Shown: piece by piece, positions 1-9,319 of the stretch | Position numbering within the stretch: position 1 is the first letter of the stretch | How the letters are laid out: the number at the start of each line of letters is the position of its first letter | Assembly (NCBI GenBank): GCA_009602725.1 | Contig: WELB01000339.1 | Location: forward strand, 73,095-89,338 | DNA from: Spirogloea muscicola | Lineage: Eukaryota > Streptophyta > Zygnematophyceae > Spirogloeales > Spirogloeaceae | Direction: 5' to 3' | Length of the DNA stretch: 16,244 nucleotides | Position numbers and translations under genes: made by a program | Notes under the pieces: model-generated | Seen by the model: the letters and a program-made list of their open reading frames with translations, nothing else | Told to the model about the DNA's origin: nothing | Databases searched by the model: none

Positions 1-127
<127 letters not shown>

Positions 128-129
128 GT

Positions 130-150
130 GGGGTGGGGGCGGGGGGGGGG
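130..150 (+). other. G-run with quadruplex potential
   Basis: Runs of 4, 5 and 10 G are separated by single T and C bases, enough for an intramolecular G-quadruplex. The run lies about 200 bases upstream of the first ATG of the secreted-protein gene, so it is promoter or 5' UTR sequence. A regulatory role is not shown. No TATA box is visible between 123 and 347. Confidence 0.5.
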
Positions 151-347
151 TAGGTTCCCTGGGAAGAGGCCGACCCGCTCCTCCCTCCCCCGCGGACATT
201 CTTGACCCCGGCCCAGACTCTTGGCAAGCCCATTATCTCCTGCCTCAGGCAGGCAGTTCTTGTCCACACCGCAGCTTGGGGAGCAGCTGGCCGTGCAGCA
301 AGTCTAGAGGAGCATCAGCAACACGCCCATCCCACCAGCCCGCAAAG

Positions 348-1719
348 ATGGCCTCCAGAGAGCTACGCTACCTGGCAGTCGTGCTCCTGAGTTTCATCGC
401 ACTTGCAGGCATCTGCATCAGTGGCTGCAACGGTGCCAAGGAGGAGCTGGACAATGCCATCCTCAATGAAGAGACTGGAGAGCTGTACAATGCCAAGATG
501 CTCAGTGGCATGACGACAGATGGACAGGACTGCATCTTGGTTCATCACACTGGTTGCACATCCAAGGCCAGGTACAAAGGAAATCTGCAAGTGCGCGTCT
601 CTTATCAGCTGATAAGCACCAATGTCAATCTCCAGTCACTCTTTGTGCATGTTGGTTGCCTTGCCGTCAGGACCTCATTGTATCTGCGTCCTCCTCTCCA
701 CTTAGCGCAAAGCAACTGCCATTACCACGACATAAATGACTGATTAACCAGAACTGCCAAGGCAGCATTGGGCTATTCAGCTTTGCGATTAGGCCTTGGC
801 CAGCATGACTGCTGCTTGTAAGGCTCTCATTTTCTGCTGATTGTCTAGTCAGCAGAAAAATAGATAACCAGCATCTCAGAATCAGCTGACACACAGTCCA
901 ACAATGCTTGATTGTCAGGTGGAAATGCATGACATGCGAAAGTGGCGATCACATAGCTGCAGACCCCTTCACGAGCTGCCATGTGAACTTTGAGCCTCTG
1001 GAAGGAGCGTCTTTGGTGCGCATGACGTGCAAAGCCGTAAGCCACTTGACAGATGGCATGTCATTTCTGGTCAACACGGGTTACTACCCAAAGAACTTCC
1101 CGACGGCTCTTCGCAAGTGTACCTGGCCACACGAACGCCTCCCAGCCAGGCGCCCACATCGCCTAACTCTTTGCAACGAGACCCAGGAGCTCTACGAGGG
1201 TCTTCGACGCGAGAGACTTCTTGCGGATGACTCACAGTGCACTCCTGCCGGAGCCGGCAATGGATGCAAGGCTAAGGAGTGTAAAAAAACAGGAGGGACT
1301 GCAGGCAAGGGCTGTGGCTGCGAAGGCAACTGCTGCCCCACTGGTAAACTTAATATCTCATGCTGCAATTTGCCATCAGACTTCTTGTCTCTTTGGGTTC
1401 ACAACTTCATTCTATTGTTCAGCCGATTGACAACTCTTGTAAGACAACTACTTATCATTTGCTGCTCTTGACAGGTAAGAACAAAGGCGAGCCTTGCATG
1501 TGCACAGATCTTGGCCCTGGTGAAAATGGTAAGAGCAAGTGTGAATGCAAAGCTACTCCTGCCAACCCAGTATGCAGCAAAAAGATCAATCCAGGATTTA
1601 ATGGAGACGGGTGCAAAAAAGGAGTGTGCAAAAACAATGCCAACTGCGACCCAAACGGTGGCTGTGTCCCTGCAACGGATAGGAATGGCATGATCTTCTG
1701 CACCTGCACACCTGAGTGA
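348..1719 (+). CDS. Secreted cysteine-rich protein, three exons, family not recognised
   Basis: Proposed CDS is join(348..571, 919..1343, 1475..1719), 297 aa ending in TGA. ATG 348 is the first ATG after the 5' flank and has A at -3 and G at +4. Residues 1-30 form a signal peptide: MASRELR, a hydrophobic core of about 17 residues, then a short SGCNGA end. The remaining protein holds 26 cysteines, with pairs such as CMTC (78-81), CGC (207-209), CC (213-214), CMC (224-226), CEC (239-241) and CTC (292-294), which suggests many disulfides. Residues 263-294 resemble an EGF-like spacing (C-x4-C-x5-C-x5-C-x11-C-x-C). There is one N-glycosylation sequon at N161-E-T. Both introns are GT-AG and both junctions keep frame (cag/gtacaa to gtcag; g/gtaaac to gacag). 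It is probably a cell-wall or extracellular protein; that role is inference and no catalytic motif is seen. Confidence 0.8.
572..918 (+). other. Intron 1 of the secreted-protein gene, with two perfect inverted repeats
   Basis: This GT-AG intron of 347 bases has donor cag/gtacaa and acceptor gattgtcag. It contains a perfect 16-bp palindrome at 601-616 (CTTATCAG/CTGATAAG) and a perfect 11-bp stem at 830-840/849-859 with an 8-base loop. Other short reading frames here show no coding character. Confidence 0.7.
1344..1474 (+). other. Intron 2 of the secreted-protein gene
   Basis: This 131-base GT-AG intron has donor g/gtaaac and acceptor gctcttgacag. Reading through it gives a stop within the intron, so it must be removed to join the CCPTG and KNKGEPC segments. 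The acceptor is followed at once by GTAAGA, itself a good donor. Confidence 0.75.
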
Positions 1720-2224
1720 CATCAGTTGGACACAAGATCTAGAGCTATCCACGAAAACTTGGATTGTGCTCTCTGTCTGAGACCACTTAAGAAGAGATGA
1801 CTCCAGTGTAGCTGGCTACTTATCAAAGAAGAGTAGTAAGTCAAGTAGACTCCATGCAAGCAGGGGTTTCAGCTTGTGAGAAAGTTGCTTAAGACACTGA
1901 TATAAATCAACCGCTTGCCTGCATAGGTCTTAGTACTTCAGCTCTTGATTCAAGATCTGCATTCACTCAGTGCAAGGTCTTAGCTGTGCTTGTGCACAAG
2001 TATCCTTCTATGTGAGAAGTTGTGACCTCGATCTTCAGACTGGTTGTACCAGATCTACCGACGCTCATAAGTTGCAAATATTCATAAATGTAGAAGCAGC
2101 ACCAAGTGATCCTTCATTGTGTCGGACTGGATGCATAAAACTATCTTATGTCGTAAATAGACGTAAACATAATGTTCTGAGTCGGTTCTTCGCTTCAAAG
2201 CCACACAAGTGATCCATGATAGCT

Positions 2225-2229
2225 TGTAA
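2225..2229 (+). promoter_or_regulatory. TGTAA poly(A) signal candidate
   Basis: First TGTAA after the stop codon at 1719. TGTAA is the established poly(A) signal in green algae. It would give a 3' UTR of about 500 bases. The stretch 1720-2224 is AT-richer and has no other recognisable feature, so I read it as 3' UTR. Confidence 0.45.
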
Positions 2230-2244
2230 TGATGGACATTACTA

Positions 2245-2920
2245 ATTCTAAATCGGCTCGAAGAGTGGCTTGCTGTACGAGGTATAGCTACACATGTTCA
2301 CAAGTGCATATGCCAATAATAAGTGCTTGCCATATGCAAATGCACAATGACTGGCTCACAGCCCCGCACAAATACTGCTCCAAGTCATGTTGTATGTAGC
2401 CTGAAGCATTTGCACAGCTGTGCATGAGCTACATAGCCAGCCCAGTCAAGATTGAAGCTGACAGACCTTCCAAAGTAAAAAGTCAACACGCGCTCGATGC
2501 TTGTGGCGAAGTGAGCAGGTGAGAAATGTAATACTAGGCCGCCCAGGCAGAAGCGTAAGTTGGCTCCCTTTTCGCTTGCGGCAGAGCAACAGCAGCAGTG
2601 GCAAGGGAGGCCCCTCTCAAAGACGCCAATGCGCTGAGCCAAGCTCTGCCTGGGAGCCGCTGGCAAGGCTTTCACTTTTTCTTTTGTCACCTGCGCTTGG
2701 TGCGCCGGCTTCTCTTGACGTCCCTTGAAGGTGGCGGCTGCGCCTGAGGCCGGGTGGAGCACAGGCGCGTGGGGATGCAAGGTCCGGCCAGATCTCGTTC
2801 CCAAAGCAGGTCATTATTTGTTCCATCTAGAAAGCTCGCTCATGAACGACATCTCTCAGCCAGGTCCTCGGCACACCCACGACCAGGCTGAGGTTTGCTT
2901 TGCCGCAGCCGATCTCCTTC
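2245..2920. other. Intergenic, no recognised gene
   Basis: The left part is AT-rich. From about 2500 it becomes GC-rich with several overlapping short open frames on both strands. None shows a domain or a match to other segments of the window. Confidence 0.5.
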
Positions 2921-2924
2921 TGCA

Positions 2925-3403
2925 CCACCTCGTGTCACTACATCTGCAGCACGCTCAAGCCCATGCAATGCACCACAGAGCCGGGCGAGCTCTGGGTGGT
3001 GGCAGGGAATTAGCTCTTCCAGCGGGGGCGATGCCGACTCCTGGGTGCTCAACTGATTCTTCCATGAAACCAATTTCCCAGGCCGTCGACAGCTCCAGCG
3101 GCGGAGGCGGCTGCGGCGGGTGTCTCATGGGGAATATGTAGCAAGTGGCTGAACGCTTTAGTATCTCATGAGGCGGGAGGCAAGGCTCTCTGGCCAGGGG
3201 ACCCGCTTCCAGGAGTCTCTCTGACCCAGTCTCTCTGACCTGACGCTGCTTAGCAGGGGTTACTGAGTGCTTCGTAGCTGCTTCGTTTCTTTTTTGTGCT
3301 TGTTGTTCTTCGTACTTCCCCTGGCCTTTCTCGTCATTTGTTCATTCTTTTTTGGGCAGGCTTTTTCCAGCCCCTATCCTCAATGGGCGAGCCCTTCATC
3401 TCT
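2925..3403 (+). mobile_element. Retrotransposon 3' end fragment R1
   Basis: Residues around 2936-3000 read LVSLHLQHAQAHAMHHRAGR, a diverged form of the SLQRSMAHALHLRAGRA block of the best copy. At 3190-3266 a second block ends in SLSDLTLLSRGY then TGA, the family C-terminus. Within it, gtctctctgacc occurs twice in tandem, which adds a stop. The 3' UTR follows at 3267-3403, with the hairpin GGGCAGG-CTTTTT-CCAGCCC near 3354 and the GGGCGAGCCC box. The copy is non-coding. Confidence 0.6.
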
Positions 3404-3523
3404 GGCTTGAGAGGTTTATGGGCAGGTCTCGAACAGCGCTGCCATTCCAGGTGTTGCTCCGCTCGGCCCCCCAGGAGATGCTGGCGGAGCACCCGGACCT
3501 AGCCGGCCAAGCGGTTGTTTCGG

Positions 3524-3594
3524 TCGTTCTTTCTTCGGGGCTGGCCTCTCACAGCCACCGCCCTCTCCTGGAAGCGTCTTTTCTTACTTTTGAG
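3524..3594 (+). repeat. Hairpin repeat inserted into R2
   Basis: About 70 bases, carrying the GGCTG...CAGCC hairpin, lie between protein segments that are adjacent in the intact copy (VVP and HLA). Boundaries are good to a few bases. Confidence 0.55.
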
Positions 3595-3720
3595 CATCTC
3601 GCGCTCACCGCCGCCCTGTGCGTGCAAGCGCGCAACACGGCCGAGCTTGATCAAACTGGCCTTCGCGGCCGCCCTGCAGCTGCTTCCGGAGCCCGACCTG
3701 CGAGGACATGCTCGACTGCA

Positions 3721-3905
3721 ATTTGCATTTACAATATCTACTTCTCATTCGCTTTGTTCATTCTTTCAGTTCTTTTTGGGGCTGGCCACATAGCAGCCGT
3801 CGCCCTCCACCGGAAGAGACTCTCTTCTCAAATATGTTTTATATTAATTCTTCTTCTTAAAGAATCAGCAATAAGTTATCTGATATCTTGATCGCTTGAT
3901 TTTAG
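3721..3905 (+). repeat. Second hairpin repeat inserted into R2
   Basis: About 185 bases separate the GHARL segment from the AWL segment. The insert carries a GGCTG...CAGCC hairpin near 3779 and then an AT-rich tail. Confidence 0.55.
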
Positions 3906-4038
3906 TCGGCCTACTCACCTGGGGCAGCGGCGTGGCTGATGGCCCTTCCCCTTAATTGACGCGCTCCGGATCCCGGATGAGGCCTTCCGGATCGCCGTCC
4001 ACCGGCTCCTTGGTCTGCCGCTGCCCTGCCTTCGAGGT

Positions 4039-4205
4039 GGGAGATGGAGTGTGAGTGATGGAGGGCCTAAGTGGCCAAGTACAACGGCAAGCACATCTGA
4101 TGACGTACATTACCGACTGCAAGTTGACCCGCTCAATAAGCACGGGTCAACACATGAAGTTCGCTGATCGATGCCTAAATAACAGATGGCACCACCCACT
4201 CTCAG
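4039..4205. repeat. Unclassified insertion into R2
   Basis: About 167 bases interrupt the codons before the Cys knuckle. This insert lacks the usual hairpin. Its part 4113-4190 is similar to 13790-13855, and tcgatgcct(a/g)aata at 4168 recurs at 14553. It may be a short non-autonomous element of a different family. Confidence 0.5.
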
Positions 4206-5192
4206 GGGTTGGTGCAGTGCGAATAAGGCGAGCGAGAGGCCGAGGCTGCTGATCTGGCTGCACACGTCCTCCCCGGTGCGCAAGGTGGAGAGCGGACAGC
4301 AGCCCATGACCTTCTCCGCAACGTTATGCACGGCCTCTTCCTGGAGGCCGGCTTCACGGTTGGCCGCAGATAACACGTCTGTCATGCCACTCCTGCAGAA
4401 GTACGACAGCTTTCATGCCCGGCGAGTCGACGTGCTGGCCACTCCACTGGCTGGTGGACCGCGCCTGATTGCGTGGTGGCGACAGCTGCGTTCGAGCGCG
4501 CCCACTCCTTTTTATCTGCCTCCAGGGCAGGGCATGCAGTGGCCAGTGCCGCTCGAGGCAAGGAGCCTGAGTATGCAGATCATCCGCCAAAGGACGGTTG
4601 CTTCCCCCTTGCGGTTGACGTCCACGGGGCGTTCGACGCTCGGTGGCTTGAGCTCCTGCTCTCGCGCGCAAGGCGTTTTCCCGCCGTTTTCAAGATGAGC
4701 AAGCCGGTTTCAAGCGGCAGGCTCTCTCGCCCAGGTCTATCGCATTTGCCTGCCAGTATCCCTCCAGCGTTTAATGGCACACGCAGTTAAATCTGCGTGC
4801 TGGTCGTGCTTTGGCTGCAGCCTCTGGCTATAGACAGGGGACCCGCTATGCGGAGACTAGTTTCTCCAACCTGCGGCTAATCAACGGGATATTGAGCATC
4901 CCACTTGGGTCGCTGTGTGCTGTTGCGCCTTTCTGGCGCCTGTCATGCCAGATGGTGTCGACAGCCAGATGATGTTGATAGGAGTGCCTAGACTGCAAAA
5001 TGACGTAAATAGACAACGTGATAATAAACAGAGGGTAAAAGGAGGTCAACTATGAACATAGCAGGAGAAAGTTGGAAGATCAAACGGGTATTATTTGGAG
5101 TTTGTTTGAGTGGATCTTGTAGCTTAGCTCTTCCCAACTGGAAACAATGCGTGCTGCTGTCTACTGAGCTTGTGTCCACTATCCTAGTCAAC

Positions 5193-5310
5193 GAGACCCC
5201 CCAAAGGGTACCCTATTTAAGTAGCTCGCACCAAAGAGAACGAAGAGCTGCCCTATCTACATAACCCAAATGAAAGAGACCCTCCGAAGAGCGGCCCTGT
5301 CTACCGGGCT
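5193..5310. repeat. Degenerate tandem repeat, 40-43 bp unit, three copies
   Basis: Units begin at 5193, 5236 and 5276 with GAGA(C/A) and share a ccct(a/g)t(c/t)ta box. The last two also share cgaagagc(t/g)gccct. Confidence 0.5.
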
Positions 5311-6060
5311 GATGGTGCGATGCAAGCATACAAGTAGATCTTGCAATTCGAGCAATATGCAAGAGCATACACACAAGCAAATATGCCGTACCTTGTCCAC
5401 AAGATGACGACTTGTGCAAGATTAGTGACTGCCAAGCAATTTGTGATGCTACTAGGCCTCAATCCACAGCCTTAACTGATGCGATCTGAGGACTAGTGCT
5501 CAGAATAGTGTGAAGCTTGCGATACGTAGCACAATACTCAAGGCTGCTCACCGCAGAGTGACCACGACCTCTCGCAGTCGCAAGCGGGTCCGAGAGAAGG
5601 TTCACTAGCTGTTGCGGCCCCTGCCCAAGGCTCTACGCTTCTATGGCGCGGCGTTGGCGCAGGCGTGGCTCGTGACAAGCGGGTGAAAGCTGCGAAGCGG
5701 ACTGTTTCGCAGAGAGAGAAGAAAGTGCTCGCAGAAGTGCTCGCTTATAGAGAAGAGGGAAGAGAAGAGGCGCAGAGGCCCGCTCGCCCCGGCTTGAGCC
5801 GGTCGCATGAGATCCCAGCGCTGCCTGATAGGCCGGGTTCGGCCGTTGGCTAAGCTGGTTAGCCGGCCCTTCGTGGGCCAATCACCGGACCCAGTGGTCG
5901 ACCCGACTCCAGGTGGTGGGCTCCAGCGCTCTGTTCCACAATCTTTTCACAATCGCCCAGCCACAGCTTCAGTAGCGGAACAGCTCTTCCAAAGACAGCA
6001 GTGGCTGTGAGAGGCCAGCCCCAAGGCATGGAGCAGGTCTGTAGCGCCCACCCCCACTTA
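5311..6060. other. Intergenic, no recognised gene
   Basis: There is no domain or splice structure that I can support. A charged open frame at 5665-5853 (KRVKAAKRTVSQREKK) lacks any independent support. A degenerate hairpin-repeat remnant (gtggctgtgagaggccagcc) lies at about 6000-6022. Confidence 0.4.
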
Positions 6061-6197
6061 CTTGTGGGTGGTTGAGGTGCCTTCAGATAGGCTTACCTCG
6101 TTGCGCTTTGCCGCTCGCTCACTCGCATCTGCAGGCCAGCGTTCCTCGGCAGTTGGGCTCAGGTCGCCACGTCGGTGGCACAGCGCTTTCTCCATGA

Positions 6198-7283
6198 TGG
6201 GCGGCCATGCTGCAGCAGGCTGTGGCGGAGGTGGCGACCGGCTCGTTGCCTTTTCAGGTGGCGCTCCGCTCAGCTCAAGACGAGTTACTTGCGGAGCACC
6301 CTGCCCTCGCCGAGAGCGTGGTCCCGTTTGCCCACCTTGCCCACTCCACCGACTCGCAAGCGCAGGCGCGGTACATGGCGGCAGTTGACAAGGCGTCCTT
6401 CACGGCCACGCTGCAGCTCCTCCCTCCCACAGACGTGCGAGGCCATGCTCGGCTGCTGTCGGCCGCCTCCCCTGGCGCGGCAGCCTGGCTGTCCGCGCTC
6501 CCCCTGTACGATGCCCTCAGGATGCCGGACGAACTCTTCCGTACGGCCACCCATCGCCTGTTGGGTCTCCCCCCGCCCTGTCTGCTTGGCGTGCTGCAGT
6601 GTGAGTGTGGGGAGCGGGCGACGGACCCGGCGGAGCTAGCGGCGCATATCCTCCGCTGCGCCACTGGCGGCGAGCGCACAGCCGCTCACGACCTCCTCCG
6701 CAACGCAATGTTCGGCATCTTCCAGGAGGCCGGATAACCAGTTGCGATGGAGAATACGTCTGTCATGCCCATCCTCCAGAGGGCCGACGGACTCCACACG
6801 CGCCGCGTCGACCTGGTGGCGTCCACGACGGGCGGCGGCGGGCGCATCATTGCCGATGTGGTCACCACTGATGTGGTCGACCGCTCCAACCCGGGGCTTT
6901 CTGCCTCGCGGGCTGGCCACGCTGCGGCGAAGGCCGCTCGCAGCAAGGCGGCCAAACACGCCGACCACCCGGCTGCCAATGAGTTCGTCCCCCTGGCTGT
7001 GGACGTGCACGGGGCTCTCGGATCCCACTGGCTCGACCTGTTGGCAAAGCTTGCACGGCGCGCTGTGTCCCGCAGGCGCGGTGAGCCGGCTGACTTCAAC
7101 GCCGCTGGCTCGTGGTCTCAGGTATATCGTATGCGCTTGTCCGTCTCCCTCCAGCGGTCCATGGCCCACGCCTTGCATCTGCGTGCTGGCCGTGCTCTCG
7201 CTGCGGCCTCCGGCTTTCGTCAGGGGGATAGTTTTCCGGCAGCTAGTCTGTCGGATGTGAGGCTCCTCACTCGTAACTACTGA
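6198..7283 (+). pseudogene. Non-LTR retrotransposon C-terminal tail, best copy R3 (Cys knuckle plus restriction-like endonuclease)
   Basis: Two open segments in the same frame, 6207-6737 and 6747-7283, are separated only by TAA at 6735-6737 and a few codons. In the first, C132-x-C134-x12-H147-x3-C151 forms a CCHC-like knuckle, followed by an AHDLLRNAM helix. In the second, R-R-V-D22-x14-D37-V matches the R/KPD-x12-14-D spacing of the restriction-like endonuclease of R2-type non-LTR retrotransposons, with V in place of P. FVPLAVDVHGALG (about 80-92) and LSVSLQRSMAHALHLRAGRA (131-150) recur in the other copies. The reverse transcriptase lies upstream in such elements and is absent, and the frame closes just upstream at 6195. 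This is therefore a 5'-truncated insertion. The family assignment is inference from motif order; the repeat relationships are directly visible. Confidence 0.65.
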
Positions 7284-7640
7284 GTGGTCCATCCTCCCCC
7301 GTTCTGCCATAGAGAAGTGGCTCTCCCAATGGGGGCAAGGGCAGTGAGAAGCCAGCCCGAAAAGAATTGACAAGGTTCGAAGGGGCCAAACTACGAGCTA
7401 AGCAGCGACTGCGGGGCGTGAAGAGGCTATGGCAGAACGGGGGAGGATGGACCGCTTAGTAGTTACGAGTGAGGAGCCTCACATCCGACAGACTAGCTGC
7501 CGGTAAACTATCCCATCTGCCATAGCCTCTTCAGGCCCCGCAGTCGCTGCTTAGCTCGTAGTTTGGCCCCTTCGAACCTTGTCAATTCTTTTCGGGCTGG
7601 CTTCTCACAGCCCTTGCCCTCATTGGGAGAGCCACTTCTT
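7226..7640. repeat. Fold-back structure at the R3 3' end (A, B', A', B)
   Basis: Block A (7226-7312, end of the ORF plus stop) is repeated inverted at 7427-7513 with about three mismatches. The block between them, B' (7313-7434), is the inverted form of B (7517-7640), which is the family 3' UTR with the GGGCTG...CAGCCC hairpin. A normal copy reads A then B, so an inverted A-B unit sits between them. Confidence 0.85.
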
Positions 7641-7644
7641 CTTT

Positions 7645-8087
7645 GAACGGTCCTTTGAAGGTCGGCGTCATGCGTGGGCTTGGCCCTTGTAGTCGCGGGC
7701 GAGCCCTTACCCTTGTTAGTCGCTTCGTCGTTGGTGTTGTCCGTATTTATGAGCAGTCGCCTCGACCTCGGTCTGGAAGAGGTCCCCCATCCTTGGCTCG
7801 ATTCACACCCAAAATGTATGAATCAGGCGCCACGTGTCAAGCCAGGTCAGCCCTTTCAGTCAGATCGACGTGAATGAGCGGTCGGTGCCATAGCAGGACA
7901 ACCCTTCGAAATTTCTTCATTCTTCATCCTGGGCTAGCCGATCACAGACATCGCCCGCTCCTCGAAGAGCCTTTCTCTCTACCATTTCACCTTAGCAAAG
8001 CCCGACATTTTGCACTAGCTTTTGCCCGACATTCTACTGGCTATTTCTGGCCACCCTTTCATTTCATGTGCACCGCGCGCCTTCTCT
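7645..8087. other. Repeat-derived intergenic sequence
   Basis: No gene recognised. Weak 3' UTR-like remnants occur near 7674-7712 (gggcgagccct box) and 7905-7980 (ttcgaa...gggctag...cacagac). Confidence 0.4.
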
Positions 8088-8222
8088 CTTCAGGCCCCTT
8101 CGTAGCTGCTTAGCGCTTTTTAGGCCCCGCCGTCATTTGGCCCCTTCGAACCTCTGTCAATACTTTTCGGGCTGGCTTTTCACAGCCCTTGCCCCCATTG
8201 GGAATCCCACTGCTTGTCTTTG
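8088..8222 (+). repeat. Retrotransposon 3' UTR fragment with hairpin
   Basis: Close to block B at 7517-7640: aggcccc, tttggccccttcgaacc, then cttttcgggctggcttttcacagccc and the cattggga end. The ORF tail is not present. Confidence 0.75.
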
Positions 8223-8259
8223 ACGGATGGTAGCCCATTCCTTTCAGATTGATGACGAA

Positions 8260-8455
8260 GTAGCCCAAAGTGGGGCGACGGCTGGAAAGGGCCAGCCCAC
8301 AAACAAACGACAAGGTCCGGAAGACACGAAAAACGGATAGCCCGCAGGAGAAAAAGGGCCCACTCAGGATGGCCGCTTAGTAATTCCAGAATATAAGCAG
8401 CCGTAAGTCGGAAACACTGGCAGCCTGATGAAAGTCCCCCCGCCAACATTTTGAG
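8260..8455 (-). mobile_element. Retrotransposon 3' end fragment
   Basis: On the minus strand, a degenerate family C-terminus (8368-8420, cgcttagtaattcc...gtaagtcgg) is followed by 3' UTR with the GGCTGG-AAAGGG-CCAGCC hairpin at 8284-8301. Confidence 0.5.
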
Positions 8456-8499
8456 GCTGTAGCCACGGCCTAAGGTTAGAAGCCTTCAAAGAAAGGGAG

Positions 8500-8790
8500 C
8501 GATGGCTGACAAGGCCAGCCCTGACAGGAATAGACTAGCAGCTTCTCCAACGAGGGCACGGCTGTAAAAAGCCGCCCACAAGTTTAATAGAAGTAGCTCT
8601 CGAAAAGAGGTAACGTGCGCAGTATGCAAGGAATGAATGGAGGCCAGATCTTCAATGCACGTACTGCGCGCCCAGCACGCTGGTGCATAGCCAGAAAATT
8701 GCAAGATGAGTTGAAGATGCACTTTATAACATGCAACGAGTACCTGCAAGTGCTAGGTACTCCAAGCTGCCCCCCCGGACCACGACGCAT
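8500..8790 (-). mobile_element. Retrotransposon 3' end fragment
   Basis: On the minus strand, AMHQRAGRAVRAL (about 8650-8690) resembles the HALHLRAGRALAA block. Two degraded hairpins follow, near 8562 and 8507, each with the cgagggc- or gagcgat-type flank of the 3' UTR. Confidence 0.4.
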
Positions 8791-9174
8791 GTCGATTAGC
8801 TGGGCTAGAAGCTGGAGAAAGGAGGACCAGTCCTTACCGTAGCCTCCGGCAGTAAACGGAGGGCGAGGGCAGTCAAGGACGAGCCTTCAAAAGCCTGAAC
8901 AAGGAAAATGAAAGTCCTACTAATAAGAAAGCGATGTTGAAGGCCAGCCCTAAAAGTGAGAAGTGACAGGAGCCGGCTGGCCTCCCAAAGTGGCGGCTAC
9001 ACTTGCGGCAGAGCGGTGGGGGTTGCGGCTGGGGCGGCGTGGTGACGGAGTCGGGGGCGGAGACGAGGGGGAGCCGCGGCCAGGCGAGCTTGGCTGGGGG
9101 ATACTCAGGGCTCCGGCTCCGGAGGCGGCGCCGAGAGCGCACGAATGGGGTGGCGGCGGGCTGTGTGGCGGCTG
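8791..9174. other. GC-rich intergenic sequence, no recognised gene
   Basis: A short minus-strand repeat remnant (aaggccagccct) lies at 8940. From 9000 the plus strand becomes G-rich. Proline-rich open frames on the minus strand follow from low complexity and are not supported as genes. Confidence 0.4.
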
Positions 9175-9307
9175 CGGGAGGAGGAGGTGGAGGAGGAGGA
9201 GGAGGGGAAGGAGGAGCAGGAGGAGGAGAAGGGGGAGGAGAAGGGGGAGGAGGAGGGGGGGGAGGAGAAGGGGGAGGAGGAGGAGGAGGAGGAGGAGGAG
9301 GAGGAGG
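9175..9307 (+). repeat. GGA-rich polypurine tract
   Basis: About 130 bases of almost pure purine, mostly GGA/GAG triplets with GGGG breaks, ending directly at the only ambiguous base in the window (9308). Confidence 0.9.
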
Positions 9308-9308
9308 N
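9308..9308. other. Single N, unresolved base
   Basis: The only N in the window. It lies exactly at the junction of the GGA tract and a hairpin-repeat fragment, so the tract length and the join are uncertain. Confidence 0.95.
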
Positions 9309-9319
9309 CAATATTTCGG

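Larger units (their letters stand above)
3425..4900 (+). pseudogene. Non-LTR retrotransposon endonuclease tail, broken copy R2
   Basis: Segments in different frames align in order with the best copy. 3440-3520 gives LPFQVLLRSAPQEMLAEHP; about 3640-3710 gives LAFAAALQLLPEPDLRGHAR; about 3930-4030 gives DEAFRIAVHRLLGLPLPC. 4206-4370 covers the knuckle region, where the second Cys codon is TAA and the last Cys is lost. 4480-4680 gives FPLAVDVHGAFDARWLELL, and the end is near SNLRLI (about 4870). Three insertions at 3524-3594, 3721-3905 and 4039-4205 split it, and a one-base gain near 4370 shifts frame relative to R3. It is an old dead copy. Confidence 0.7.

Noticed and set aside
1360-1752. Minus-strand ORFs opposite exon 3
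   Set aside because: They are shadows of the cysteine-rich exon, which fits the spliced plus-strand frame.
3210-3250. Short tandem repeat of gtctctctgacc as a CRISPR-like or regulatory array
   Set aside because: Only two units, adjacent with no spacer; it is a local duplication inside the element C-terminus.
5665-5853. Small lysine/arginine-rich protein
   Set aside because: No promoter, intron, homologous copy or domain supports it, and overlapping frames on the other strand are as long.
6735-6737. Reassigned TAA codon
   Set aside because: The aligned residue in another copy is not glutamine, other copies show their own unrelated defects, and the host genes give no evidence for a variant code.
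6636-7373. 245-aa minus-strand ORF
   Set aside because: It is antisense to the endonuclease tail, whose plus-strand protein blocks recur in other copies. The minus frame shows no such conservation.
7313-7390. tRNA-like SINE promoter: ggttcgaagg resembles a Pol III B box
   Set aside because: Only part of the B-box consensus matches, no A box is found at a suitable distance, and no tRNA fold is seen.
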